Of a DNA stretch of 64,000 bases, positions 16,828 through 26,036 are shown in pieces (within the stretch, counting starts at the first letter, position 1; the number at the start of each line of letters is the position of its first letter). This DNA is from Streptomyces zagrosensis (lineage in GTDB: Bacteria; Actinomycetota; Actinomycetes; Streptomycetales; Streptomycetaceae), in NCBI RefSeq assembly GCF_014203645.1, contig NZ_JACHJL010000019.1, positions 62,001 through 126,000 of the forward strand. The letters run 5' to 3'. The notes below the pieces were generated by a model. The model was given only the letters and a program-made list of their open reading frames with translations. It did not search any database and was not told where the DNA came from. A program made the translations under genes and the position numbers.

Positions 16828-19656
16828 ATGACCGACGAGCTATCTCCCGCCGAGCGTTACGCCCAGGCCCGCCTGCGAGCGGCCGACCAGGCCACGGCTC
16901 TCGCTCCGTTCCGCGAGATGTACGAATTCGACCTCGACCCGTTCCAGATCGAGGCATGCAAGGCACTCGAATCGGGCAAGGGCGTGCTGGTCGCCGCCCC
17001 TACCGGTTCCGGGAAGACGATCGTGGGCGAGTTCGCCGTCCACCTGGCCCTGACCGGGGGCCGCAAGTGCTTCTACACCACGCCCATCAAGGCGCTGTCG
17101 AACCAGAAGTACGGCGACTTCGTCAAGCGCTACGGCGCCGACAAGGTTGGCTTGCTGACCGGCGACAACAGCGTGAACTCCGATGCACCGGTGGTCGTGA
17201 TGACCACCGAGGTGCTGCGCAACATGCTCTATGCGGGCTCGCGTTCGCTGGAGGGCCTTGGCTATGTGGTCATGGACGAGGTGCACTACCTCTCCGACCG
17301 CTTCCGGGGTGCCGTGTGGGAGGAAGTGATCATTCACCTCCCGGAGTCGGTGACGCTGGTCTCCTTGTCCGCGACGGTCTCTAATGCCGAGGAGTTCGGC
17401 GACTGGCTGGATACCGTGCGCGGCGATACCGAGGTGATCGTCTCCGAGCATCGGCCGGTGCCGCTGTGGCAGCACGTGCTCGCGGGGCGGCGGACCTACG
17501 ACCTCTTCGAGGAGAAGGACAGCCCCGAGGGCGCTGCCGGTGCCGGCCGCCGCGAGGTCAATCCTGACCTGGTACGGCTGGCCAGAATGGAGAACAGCCG
17601 CCCCAGCTTCGGCGGCGACAAGCGGCGCGGGCGGAACATGCGGGAGGCGGACCGGGAGCGTGAGCGGCGCGCGCGTAGCCGGATCTGGACCCCCAGCAGA
17701 GCCGAGGTGATCGACCGGCTCGATGCGCAGGGCCTGCTTCCGGCGATCACCTTCATCTTCAGCCGCGCGGGCTGCGAGGCGGCCGTGCAGCAGTGCCTGT
17801 TCGCGGGGCTACGGCTGAACGACGACGCTGCGCGGGCCCGGGTGCGGACGATCGTGGAGGAGCGCACGGCGTCCATCCCCGATGAGGATCTGCACGTCCT
17901 GGGCTACTTCGAGTGGCTTGAGGGCCTGGAGCGGGGCATTGCCGCGCACCACGCCGGGATGCTGCCGACCTTCAAGGAGGTCGTCGAGGAGCTGTTCGTC
18001 AAGAACCTGGTCAAGGCCGTGTTCGCCACCGAGACGCTGGCGCTTGGCATCAACATGCCGGCGCGGACGGTGGTCCTGGAGAAGCTGGTCAAGTGGAACG
18101 GTGAGCAGCACGCCGACATCACACCCGGCGAGTACACGCAGCTCACCGGCCGGGCAGGACGGCGTGGCATCGACGTCGAGGGCCATGCGGTGGTGCTGTG
18201 GCAGCGCGCCATGGACCCGACTGCGCTCGCCGGTCTCGCCGGAACCCGTACGTATCCGCTGCGCTCGTCCTTCCGCCCCTCGTACAACATGGCGGTCAAC
18301 CTCGTCTCGCAGTTCGGCCGGCACCGCTCGCGGGAGCTTCTTGAGACCTCGTTCGCGCAGTTCCAGGCGGACAAGGCAGTCGTCGGGATTTCCCGGCAGG
18401 TGCAGCGTAACGAGGAGGGCCTTGACGGTTATCGCGCCTCCATGACCTGCCACCTCGGCGACTTCGAGGAATACTCCCGGCTGCGGCGCGACCTGAGCGA
18501 CCGGGAGACGGAACTGGCCAAGCAGGGCACAGCGCAGCGCCGGGTGGCGGCGGCGACGGCGCTGGAGAAGCTCAAGCCGGGCGATGTGATCCAGGTGCCC
18601 ACCGGAAAGTACGCGGGGCTCGCCCTGGTGCTTGAGCCCGGGCTGCCCGCTGGGCGCACCAACGGGCACCGCGGGTTTGAGCACCACGATGGGCCGCGGC
18701 CCCTGGTGCTCACCGCTGAGCGGCAGGTCAAGCGGTTGGCCCCGATGGACTTCCCGGTTCCGGTGGAGGTGCTGGAGCGGATGCGCATCCCCAAGTCGTT
18801 CAACGCGCGCAGCCCGCAATCGCGCCGCGACCTGGCGTCGGCGCTGCGTACCAAGGCAGGCCACCACGAGCCGCACCGCCGGCGTAAGGATCGGTCGGTG
18901 GCGGCGGACGACACCGAGATCGCCCGGTTGCGCACGGAGATCAGGGCCCACCCCTGCCATGGTTGCGCGGAGCGTGAGGACCACGCCCGGTGGGCTGAGC
19001 GGTACCACCGGCTGCGGCGGGACACCCAGCAGCTTGAGCGGCGCATCGAGGGCCGTACGAACACCATCGCGCGCACCTTCGACCGGATCTGTCGGCTGCT
19101 GACCGAGCTTGGCTACCTCCTTGGTGACGAGGTCACCGAGGACGGGCGGCGGCTGGCACGGCTGTACGGCGAGCTCGACCTGTTGGCCAGCGAATGCCTG
19201 CGGGACGGCGTCTGGGAGGGGCTCAAGCCCGCCGAACTGGCGGCGTGTGCATCAGCGCTGGTGTACGAGGCGCGGTCGGCGGACGACGCGGTGGCGCCGA
19301 AGCTGCCGACCGGGGCCTCGAAGGAGGCGCTGGCAGAGATGGTGCGCATCTGGGGGCGGCTCGACGCGCTGGAAGAGGACCACAAGATCAACCAGGCGGA
19401 AGGCGTCGGACAGCGCGAGCCGGACCTCGGCTTCGCCTGGGCCGCCTACCGCTGGGCGTCCGGGCATGGGCTCGACGATGTGCTCCGTGAGGCGGAGATG
19501 CCGGCCGGAGACTTCGTGCGCTGGTGCAAGCAGCTCATCGATGTGTTGGGTCAGATCGCCGCGGCGGCCCCGCCGGGCGGCACGGTGGCGCGCAGCGCGC
19601 GCAAGGCCGTGGAGGGGCTGTTGCGGGGGGTCGTGGCGTACTCGTCGGTGGGGTGA
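16828..19656 (+). CDS. helY: Ski2-like DExH-box RNA helicase HelY
   Basis: Superfamily 2 helicase of the Ski2/Mtr4 type, 942 residues, probably acting in RNA turnover. Motifs in order: Q-motif region FELDPFQIEA, Walker A AAPTGSGKT, VMTTEVLRNML, Walker B DEVH, SAT, ALGINMPARTVV and QLTGRAGRRG. The C-terminal third carries the DSHCT domain (LGYLLGDEVTEDGRRLARLYGELDLLASECLRDG) and a CHGC pair. ATG 16828 is chosen; a TAGGCT box ends 10 nt upstream. Its place behind tatA-tatC-dagK is conserved in actinobacteria, including Mycobacterium. Confidence 0.93.
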   Translation: MTDELSPAERYAQARLRAADQATALAPFREMYEFDLDPFQIEACKALESGKGVLVAAPTGSGKTIVGEFAVHLALTGGRKCFYTTPIKALSNQKYGDFVKRYGADKVGLLTGDNSVNSDAPVVVMTTEVLRNMLYAGSRSLEGLGYVVMDEVHYLSDRFRGAVWEEVIIHLPESVTLVSLSATVSNAEEFGDWLDTVRGDTEVIVSEHRPVPLWQHVLAGRRTYDLFEEKDSPEGAAGAGRREVNPDLVRLARMENSRPSFGGDKRRGRNMREADRERERRARSRIWTPSRAEVIDRLDAQGLLPAITFIFSRAGCEAAVQQCLFAGLRLNDDAARARVRTIVEERTASIPDEDLHVLGYFEWLEGLERGIAAHHAGMLPTFKEVVEELFVKNLVKAVFATETLALGINMPARTVVLEKLVKWNGEQHADITPGEYTQLTGRAGRRGIDVEGHAVVLWQRAMDPTALAGLAGTRTYPLRSSFRPSYNMAVNLVSQFGRHRSRELLETSFAQFQADKAVVGISRQVQRNEEGLDGYRASMTCHLGDFEEYSRLRRDLSDRETELAKQGTAQRRVAAATALEKLKPGDVIQVPTGKYAGLALVLEPGLPAGRTNGHRGFEHHDGPRPLVLTAERQVKRLAPMDFPVPVEVLERMRIPKSFNARSPQSRRDLASALRTKAGHHEPHRRRKDRSVAADDTEIARLRTEIRAHPCHGCAEREDHARWAERYHRLRRDTQQLERRIEGRTNTIARTFDRICRLLTELGYLLGDEVTEDGRRLARLYGELDLLASECLRDGVWEGLKPAELAACASALVYEARSADDAVAPKLPTGASKEALAEMVRIWGRLDALEEDHKINQAEGVGQREPDLGFAWAAYRWASGHGLDDVLREAEMPAGDFVRWCKQLIDVLGQIAAAAPPGGTVARSARKAVEGLLRGVVAYSSVG

Positions 19657-19712
19657 CGTCCGGGGCGGTAGCCGGGTGCGGGTTTAGTCGGGTCGGGGTG
19701 CGGCATCGGCGG

Positions 19713-19741
19713 GCCCGGCCGGGGTGGACGCCCGGCCGGGC
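19713..19741. terminator. Convergent terminator between helY and the siderophore gene
   Basis: GCCCGGCCGGG (19713-19723) and its reverse complement (19731-19741) with a 7-nt loop. Serves two converging genes. Confidence 0.65.
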
Positions 19742-19820
19742 GGCGTGCTGAGGAGCGCGGATCGACAGCGCGTGGGCCGGGCGCCCGGCCGCTCGGCCCT
19801 CAAGGTCGCACGCAGGCGGG

Positions 19821-20693
19821 TCAGGTGGTGGGCGTGTGCCGGGTGTTGCGCTCTTGCTCGGCCTCGACCTGCTCGTTCCACTCGCGCTTCGACGCCTGCC
19901 AACCGTCCTCGTTGTGGCCCTGGCGCCAGTAGCCCGAGATCGACAGCCGCTCGCGGGGAACCTCGTGCTCGATGCGCAGTTGGCGGCGGATTTCCTTGAC
20001 GAAGCCGGCCTCGCCGTGGACGAAGGCGTGGACGTCGCCGGGCGGAAACGACAGAGACCGGACCGCCTCGGTCAGCTTGGTGCCGACCCGGGCATCATCG
20101 CGGTACAGCCAGTGCACGGTGGCGCCCGCCACCTCGGCCAGCGGCTGGCGCTCCGACGCGTCCGCGACCTCGATAAAGACATGCGCCGGCGCCACGGGCC
20201 CGGCTTCGGCCGCCAGCCGTTCGAGGGCAGCGGCGATAGCCGGCAGCGCGCTCTCGTCACCCGCCAGGAGGTGCCAGCCGGCGTCGGGAAGGGGGGCATA
20301 GGCACCGCCGGGGCCGTTGAAATAGATCTCCTCGCCCGGCTTGACGCTGCTCGCCCAGGGGCCGGCTACGCCCTCGTCGCCGTGCACCACGAAGTCAACC
20401 GCCAACTCGCGGCTGGCCGGGTCCCAGGTGCGTACCGTGTAGGTGCGGGTCACCGGCCACTGGTGGCGCGGCAGTTCGGCGCGGATGTGCTGGATGTCAA
20501 AGGGCTCGGGGTAGCTCACGCCTTCGATGGGGAACAGCAGCTTGACGTAGTGGTCGGTCCACTCGCCCGCATTGAAGGCCGCCAGCCCCTCGCCCCCAAG
20601 CACCACGCGCACCATGTGCGGGGTGAGCTGCTCGGTGCGAATCACTCGTCCCCGGTGGAGCTGCTGCTGCTTGCGGGCCGGACGCTCTGCCAC
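19821..20693 (-). CDS. Siderophore-interacting FAD reductase
   Basis: Flavin reductase that releases iron by reducing ferric siderophores in the cytoplasm (ViuB/SIP family). 290 residues, GTG start with GGAGG. The FAD-binding RxYT motif is seen as TRTYTVR, preceded by the Asp/His-rich segment HYVKLLFP; the C-terminal SIP domain shows LLAGDESALPAIAAALE, HVFIEVAD and the end signature ISGYWRQGHNEDGWQASKREW. An iron-box palindrome sits 23 bp upstream of the start, so the gene should be induced on iron starvation. Confidence 0.93.
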   Translation of the reverse strand: MAERPARKQQQLHRGRVIRTEQLTPHMVRVVLGGEGLAAFNAGEWTDHYVKLLFPIEGVSYPEPFDIQHIRAELPRHQWPVTRTYTVRTWDPASRELAVDFVVHGDEGVAGPWASSVKPGEEIYFNGPGGAYAPLPDAGWHLLAGDESALPAIAAALERLAAEAGPVAPAHVFIEVADASERQPLAEVAGATVHWLYRDDARVGTKLTEAVRSLSFPPGDVHAFVHGEAGFVKEIRRQLRIEHEVPRERLSISGYWRQGHNEDGWQASKREWNEQVEAEQERNTRHTPTT

Positions 20694-20715
20694 GGTGCCT
20701 CCAGTGCGAAGATAA

Positions 20716-20735
20716 AAGTTAGGTTTACCTAACTT
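20716..20735 (-). promoter_or_regulatory. Iron box (DmdR/IdeR-type operator)
   Basis: AAGTTAGGT-TT-ACCTAACTT is a perfect 9-bp palindrome with a 2-bp centre. Its core TTAGGTTTACCTAA fits the IdeR/DmdR1/DtxR consensus TTAGGTTAGGCTAACCTAA. Placed immediately upstream of the siderophore-interacting protein gene. Confidence 0.88.
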
Positions 20736-20741
20736 AACAGC

Positions 20742-21692
20742 TCACCTCTGTAGGGTCATGATCAGCCTGCTCAAGGATGTGCCAAGTCCCCAGCGTGTAG
20801 TGAGTGCATCCAGTGCCTCGGGATGGCGCGGCGTGGTCGGCAACGCCGGGTCGAAGGCGGGCAGCGTGACATCGGTGGCTACGCGGACGACGCGAGGGGC
20901 GACAGCCACATAGTCCTTGGCCTCGACCAGCCGCTTGCGCTGGGCCGGGGTCAGCTTGGAGGTCGGATCTGCTGCCGCCGCCATGATCCCGGCCAGGTCG
21001 CCGTATGCGGCCAGTAGCTTGGCCGCGGTCTTCTCGCCGACGCCGGGCACGCCCGGCAGGCCGTCGCTGGGGTCGCCGCGCAGCAGGGCCAGATCCGCGT
21101 AGCCGGAGCCGTCCACGCCGTACTTCTCGCGCAGCCACTCCTCATCCACGGTTTGCAGCGTGCCAACCCCCTTGATCGGGTAGAGCACACGGGCCTGGCG
21201 GGCATCGCTGACCAACTGGTAGAGGTCGCGGTCGCCGGTGACGATGTCCACCGGGCTGCTCGCACGAGTGGCGAGGGTGCCGATCACATCGTCTGCCTCG
21301 TAGCCCGGCGCGCCGACCCGTGCGATGCCGATCGCGTCCAGCACCTCTTCGATCACCGGGACCTGCGGGGAGAGGGTGTCGGGGATCCCCTCCGGGTAGT
21401 CGCCCGAGTGCGGCGCATGCTCGCCCGGCTGAGCTGCGGACTGGTCATTGGCGACCCGATGCGCCTTGTAGGAGGGGATGAGCTCCACTCGCCACTGGGG
21501 CCGCCAGTCGGCGTCCATGCAGGCGACGAGGTCGTCGGGGCGGTGGTCCTGCACCAGGCGGGCGATGAAGTCGAGGAGGCCGCGTACGGCGTTGACGGGC
21601 GTGCCGTCCGGGGCCCGGACCGAGTCGGGTACGCCGAAGTAGGCGCGGAAGTAGAGGGAAGCGGTATCGAGGAGCATCAGGCGTCGGGTCAC
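20742..21692 (-). CDS. 5'-3' exonuclease (FEN-like, polymerase-free)
   Basis: Stand-alone homologue of the 5' nuclease domain of DNA polymerase I, acting in flap or RNA-primer removal. 316 residues from GTG 21692; MLLDTASLYFRAYFG is the conserved N-terminus with the first metal-binding Asp. Other metal ligands lie in GYEADDVIGTLA and VTGDRDLYQLV; the H3TH region is DGLPGVPGVGEKTAAKLLAAYGDL. No polymerase domain follows. A -10 box TAGGGT lies about 17 nt upstream. The stop lies just before the iron box of the next gene. Confidence 0.9.
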   Translation of the reverse strand: MTRRLMLLDTASLYFRAYFGVPDSVRAPDGTPVNAVRGLLDFIARLVQDHRPDDLVACMDADWRPQWRVELIPSYKAHRVANDQSAAQPGEHAPHSGDYPEGIPDTLSPQVPVIEEVLDAIGIARVGAPGYEADDVIGTLATRASSPVDIVTGDRDLYQLVSDARQARVLYPIKGVGTLQTVDEEWLREKYGVDGSGYADLALLRGDPSDGLPGVPGVGEKTAAKLLAAYGDLAGIMAAAADPTSKLTPAQRKRLVEAKDYVAVAPRVVRVATDVTLPAFDPALPTTPRHPEALDALTTRWGLGTSLSRLIMTLQR

Positions 21693-21708
21693 GCCCTGAT
21701 GATGCCGC

Positions 21709-21714
21709 ACCCTA
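21709..21714 (-). promoter_or_regulatory. -10 box of the exonuclease gene
   Basis: TAGGGT on the minus strand; would give an mRNA leader of about 10 nt. Confidence 0.4.
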
Positions 21715-21932
21715 AAACACGTATGGGTTGTGAGGTGGGACACGAACGGGTTTGTCCCAAGTGTTCCAGGGCAGGCACCGACCCGGAGCGGACCCTGTAG
21801 CGCATTCAACTATTGCATTGGGCACGTGGGCTGGCGGGCCGGAACCGCCCGCTCCACGACCTGTCTCCCGCCTGCGCGGGAAGCCCCCGCCCGGGGGCCT
21901 GGGTCGTTTTGAGTTCGACCCGAGAGGTGTAT

Positions 21933-23261
21933 GTGTCCAGGCTGCGAGCCGAGCACTTGTACAAGGTCTTCGGTAGACGACCGAAGGCGGCGGTGGCTGC
22001 CCTGGAGGGCGGCACCAGCCGTGATGAGCTGCGGTCCCAGGGGACGACCGCGGCCGTGATCGACGCGTCGTTCTCCGTCGAGGCGGGCCAGATATTCGTC
22101 GTCATGGGGCTGTCCGGATCAGGGAAGTCAACCCTGCTGCGCATGCTGAACGGGCTGCTTGAGCCCACCGCGGGGCAGGTGCTCTACGACGGCCAGGACC
22201 TGACCCAGTTGAGCCCGCGTGAGCTGCGCAAGGTGCGCTCGCAGAAGATCAGCATGGTGTTCCAGCACTTCGCGCTGTTCCCGCACCGCAGCGTCCTGGA
22301 GAACGCGGCCTACGGGCTTGAGGTGCAGGGCCTGCCGCGGGCGGCCCGCGAGAAGCGTGCCATGGAAGCCCTGGAGATGGCCGGTCTCGCCGGCTGGGAG
22401 AAGTCCTGGCCCGATGAGCTGTCCGGCGGCATGCAGCAGCGTGTGGGCCTGGCTCGCGCGCTGGCCACCGACGCCGACCTGCTCTTGATGGACGAGTCGT
22501 TCAGCGCGCTGGACCCGCTGATCCGGCGCGATATGCAGGACCAGCTCCTGGAGCTGCAAAAGCGGCTGAAGAAGACCATCGTCTTCATCACCCACGACCT
22601 CAACGAGGCCATGCGCCTTGGCGACCAGATCGCCATGATGCGCGACGGCCAGATCGTACAAACCGGCAACGCCCAGGACATCCTGGTCACCCCGGCCAAC
22701 GAGTACGTGGCCTCCTTCACCCAGGATGTGGACCGCTCCCGGGTGCTCACGGCGGGGGCCATCATGGCCGAGCCAGCCAGCGTACGCACCGCTGCCGCGG
22801 ACGGCGGCGCGCCCCGCACCGCGCGTGAGGTGCTGGCCGCGGCGCCCGCCACTGTCATGGCGGACACCCCGATCATCGAGCTGTTCGCGCCCTGCTCCAC
22901 CAGCTCCGAGCCGGTCGCCGTGGTGGACGAGGCGGGCGAGCTGATCGGCGTCGTACCGGCTGCCCGGCTGCTGGCCGTGCTCGGCGACCCCACCCGGTCC
23001 ACCGAGCCACGGGCCGTGCCACCGGGTCCGGAGCTGCGCAAGGGCAGCGAGACCAGCGAGACCAGCCCAGCCAACCCAGCCAACACAGTCAACACAGCCA
23101 GCCCAGCCAACAAGAGCAGCAAGACGAACACAGCCAGCACAGCCAGCACAGCCAGCACAGCCAGCACGGCCAACACAGCAGCGATAGGCAAGGGTGCTGG
23201 CGATCCGGCAGGTGCTGCCAACGACGGCACGGCGGAGGGCAAGGTGACCGCAGGTGCCTAG
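21933..23261 (+). CDS. Glycine betaine ABC importer ATPase with CBS region
   Basis: Energy-coupling subunit of an OpuA/ProU-type osmoprotectant importer. 442 residues from GTG 21933 with GAGAGG upstream. Walker A GLSGSGKST at about residue 60, signature LSGGMQQRVGLARAL, Walker B LLLMDESFSALDP and H-loop ITHDLNEAM. The ATPase core is followed by a CBS-like region (ADTPIIELFAPCSTSSEPVAVVDEAGELIGVVPAARLLAVL), as in OpuAA ionic-strength sensors. The last 90 residues are low complexity, with NTAST repeats, and likely disordered. The permease gene overlaps it by 8 nt, so the two are translationally coupled. Confidence 0.93.
   Translation: MSRLRAEHLYKVFGRRPKAAVAALEGGTSRDELRSQGTTAAVIDASFSVEAGQIFVVMGLSGSGKSTLLRMLNGLLEPTAGQVLYDGQDLTQLSPRELRKVRSQKISMVFQHFALFPHRSVLENAAYGLEVQGLPRAAREKRAMEALEMAGLAGWEKSWPDELSGGMQQRVGLARALATDADLLLMDESFSALDPLIRRDMQDQLLELQKRLKKTIVFITHDLNEAMRLGDQIAMMRDGQIVQTGNAQDILVTPANEYVASFTQDVDRSRVLTAGAIMAEPASVRTAAADGGAPRTAREVLAAAPATVMADTPIIELFAPCSTSSEPVAVVDEAGELIGVVPAARLLAVLGDPTRSTEPRAVPPGPELRKGSETSETSPANPANTVNTASPANKSSKTNTASTASTASTASTANTAAIGKGAGDPAGAANDGTAEGKVTAGA
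23128..23180. repeat. 9-nt tandem repeat in the ABC ATPase tail
   Basis: Five copies of ACAGCCAGC-like units encode TAS repeats. Expansion or contraction by multiples of nine keeps the frame. Confidence 0.75.
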
Positions 23262-25875
23262 GTTGAACCTCGGAAAGTGGATCGACTCGGGGATCACCTA
23301 CCTCCGAGAACACCTGGACTGGCTCTTCGACTTCATCTCCCAGGTCGTCGATGGCATGTACCAGGGGGTGCATGACGTCCTGGCGGCGCCCGAACCGCTG
23401 CTGTTCGCGGGCATCCTCGCGGTCATCGCCTGGTGGCTGCGCGGCGCGCTCGCGGGGGTGGTGGCCTTCGTCGGCTTCGCCCTCATCGACTCGATCCAGC
23501 AGTGGGACGAGGCGATGGAGACGCTGTCGCTGGTCCTCGTCGCGGGCTTCATCACCATCGCCTTCGCGGTGCCGCTGGGCATCTGGGCGGCACGCAACCG
23601 CGCGGTCAGCACCCTGTTGCGGCCGGTACTCGACTTCATGCAGACGATGCCCGCCTTCGTCTACCTCATCCCCGGCATCTTCTTCTTCGGCGTCGGCGTG
23701 GTTCCCGGAGCCATCGCCACCGTCGTCTTCGCGATGCCGCCCAGTGTGCGGATGACCGAACTCGGCATCCGGCAGGTGGACGAGGAACTGGTCGAGGCGG
23801 CCGAGGCGTTCGGCACCAGCCCGCGCCGCACCCTCATCGGCGTACAGCTCCCCCTGGCGCTGCCCACCATCATGGCGGGCATCAACCAGGCGATCATGCT
23901 GGCCCTTTCCATGGTCGTGATCTCCGGCATGGTCGGCGGCGGCGGGCTCGGCTCCTCCGTCTTCGAGGCGATCAGCTCGGTCGATGTGGCGCTCGGCTTC
24001 GAGGGCGGCCTCGCGGTGGTCATCCTCGCGATGTACCTGGACCGCATGACCGGCGCGCTCAACCAGCGGGTCTCGCCGCTGGGCCGCCGCGCGCTCGCCA
24101 AGCGCACGGCCAACGCCACCCAGGGCATGAAGGTCCTGGAGTGGCGGCCGGCGACCTCGGTCGCCACGGTCGGCGTCGTGGTGCTCGCGCTCGTCGCCGG
24201 CGGCATGAACGTCTTCGGTGACGAGGACGAGGGACCCGACGTCGCTACCACCGCCAACGTCGGCCAGGGCCGCTCCATCGACATCGGCTACATCAACTGG
24301 GACGAGGGCGTCGCTTCCACGTATTTGTGGAAGGAAGTCCTCGAACAGCGCGGCTTCACGCCCAAGGCGCAGTCGTACGAGGTCGGCGCGCTCTACACCG
24401 GCATGGCCGCGGGTGACATCGACATACAGACCAACTCCTGGCTGCCCGTCACCCATGAGTCGTACTGGAAGACGTACCACGACAAGCTGGAAGACCTCGG
24501 CTCCTGGTACGGGCCGACCTCCCTGGAGATCGCCGTCCCCTCCTACGTCAAGGGCGTCAAGACCCTCGATGACCTCAAGGGCAAGGCGGGCACCTTCGAC
24601 GGGAAGATCATCGGCATCGAGCCGGGCGCGGGCGAGATGAAACTCTTGAAGGACAAGGTTCTGCCCGGGTACGGGCTCGATAAGAAGTACAAGCTCGTCA
24701 GCGGCTCCACCGCCGGCATGCTCTCCCAACTGGAGCGCTCCTACGCCAAGCAGGAGCCGGTCGCGGTCACGCTGTGGTCCCCGCACTGGGCGTACAGCAA
24801 GTACGACCTCACCAAGCTGAAGGACACCAAGGGCGCATTCGGCTCGGGTGACCGTCTCCACCTGCTCGCGCGCAAGGGCTTCGCGAAGAAGGAGCCGGAG
24901 GTCGCCCGGTGGATGAAGGACTTCACGCTGGACGAGAAGCAGCTCACCACGCTGGAGCAGTCGATCCAGGATGCCGGTAAGGGCAACCAGCAGCAGGGCG
25001 TGCGCGCCTGGTTGGACAAGAACCCCGGGATGATCGACAAGGTCGCCCCCATCGCCGGAGCCGAGGCCAAGGGCAAGCAGGCGGGTGCGGCACCGCACAT
25101 CGGCTACTTCCCGTGGGACGAGGACGTCGCCACGACGTACTTGTGGAAGAACGTCTTGGAGCGGCGCGGCTACAAGCCGAAGGTCAAGCAGTACGACGTC
25201 GGCTCGATGTTCACCGGCATGGCCGCCGGGCAAATAGATGTCGAATTCGACGGCTGGCTACCGGTCGCACAGAAACAGTATTGGGACAGATACAAGAACG
25301 ACCTTGTCGATATCGGCGCGTGGTACGACAAGACCTCGCTCGAACTCGCCGTGCCGTCTTACGTAAAGGACGTGAAGTCCCTCGCGGACCTCAAGGGCAA
25401 GTCCGGCAAGTTCAAGGGCAAGATCGTCGGAATCGAGCCGGGTACCGGCGAGATGAAGCTGCTCAAGGACAAGGTGCTGCCGGCGTACGGCCTGGACAAG
25501 GAGTACGAGGTCACCGACGCCGGCTCGCCCGCGATGCTCGCCGAGTTGGAGCGCGCCTACAAGAAGCAGGAGCCCATCGCGGCCGTCCTGTGGACTCCGC
25601 ACTGGGCGTACAGCAAGTACGAGTTGACGAAGCTCGCCGACCCCAAGAAGGCGTTCGGGGCGAACAACGAAATCCGCTCGCTTGGCCACAAGTCCTTCCC
25701 GAAGAAGTATTCCGAGTTCTACGGGTGGCTGAAGAACTGGCACATGAGTGAGCAGGAGCTCGCCAGCCTGGAGGCGTCGATTCAAGATGCCGGCAAGGGC
25801 AAGGTCGAAATGGGCGTGCAGAAGTGGATGGACGCCCACCCCGGAATCGTCGAGAAGATGGCTCCGGTGAGCTAA
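23254..25875 (+). CDS. Glycine betaine permease fused to two substrate-binding domains
   Basis: Membrane subunit and receptor of the OpuA-type importer in one chain of 873 residues. The first 320 residues are the permease with six or more helices and the EAA loop (RQVDEELVEAAEAFGTSPRRTLIGVQLPLALPTI). After a last helix (ATVGVVVLALVAGGM) two OpuAC-type binding domains follow, at about 341-590 and 612-870. They share IGYxxWDExVAxTYLW, GMAAGxID, WLPV, GIEPGxGEMKLLKDKVLP and LWxPHWAYSKY, so they are a duplication. With the ATPase homodimer a full transporter would carry four receptors. Substrate is inferred from the aromatic box residues. Confidence 0.93.
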   Translation: MPRLNLGKWIDSGITYLREHLDWLFDFISQVVDGMYQGVHDVLAAPEPLLFAGILAVIAWWLRGALAGVVAFVGFALIDSIQQWDEAMETLSLVLVAGFITIAFAVPLGIWAARNRAVSTLLRPVLDFMQTMPAFVYLIPGIFFFGVGVVPGAIATVVFAMPPSVRMTELGIRQVDEELVEAAEAFGTSPRRTLIGVQLPLALPTIMAGINQAIMLALSMVVISGMVGGGGLGSSVFEAISSVDVALGFEGGLAVVILAMYLDRMTGALNQRVSPLGRRALAKRTANATQGMKVLEWRPATSVATVGVVVLALVAGGMNVFGDEDEGPDVATTANVGQGRSIDIGYINWDEGVASTYLWKEVLEQRGFTPKAQSYEVGALYTGMAAGDIDIQTNSWLPVTHESYWKTYHDKLEDLGSWYGPTSLEIAVPSYVKGVKTLDDLKGKAGTFDGKIIGIEPGAGEMKLLKDKVLPGYGLDKKYKLVSGSTAGMLSQLERSYAKQEPVAVTLWSPHWAYSKYDLTKLKDTKGAFGSGDRLHLLARKGFAKKEPEVARWMKDFTLDEKQLTTLEQSIQDAGKGNQQQGVRAWLDKNPGMIDKVAPIAGAEAKGKQAGAAPHIGYFPWDEDVATTYLWKNVLERRGYKPKVKQYDVGSMFTGMAAGQIDVEFDGWLPVAQKQYWDRYKNDLVDIGAWYDKTSLELAVPSYVKDVKSLADLKGKSGKFKGKIVGIEPGTGEMKLLKDKVLPAYGLDKEYEVTDAGSPAMLAELERAYKKQEPIAAVLWTPHWAYSKYELTKLADPKKAFGANNEIRSLGHKSFPKKYSEFYGWLKNWHMSEQELASLEASIQDAGKGKVEMGVQKWMDAHPGIVEKMAPVS

Positions 25876-25931
25876 CAGTGAGCTAACAGTGAGCTGACTG
25901 GCGCGTCTCGCGGCAGGCCGCTCAGGAAGTG

Positions 25932-25961
25932 GTGCGGGTCGGCTGTGTGGCCGGCCCGCAC
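25932..25961 (+). terminator. Terminator after the betaine operon
   Basis: GTGCGGGTCGGC and GCCGGCCCGCAC (one G-T pair) with a 6-nt loop TGTGTG. Just before it, the last codons and stop of the permease gene are repeated: CAGTGAGCTAA occurs twice and partly a third time near 25866-25898. Confidence 0.75.
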
Positions 25962-26024
25962 TGCGTGCCGCGGGGCACTCAACCGCCGCCGTGGCCCGGT
26001 ACGTTCCGGGCCGCGGCGGCGTCG

Positions 26025-26030
26025 TACGGT
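26025..26030 (+). promoter_or_regulatory. -10 box for a leaderless transcript
   Basis: TACGGT ends 6 nt before ATG 26037. Confidence 0.4.
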
Positions 26031-26036
26031 GGGGGC

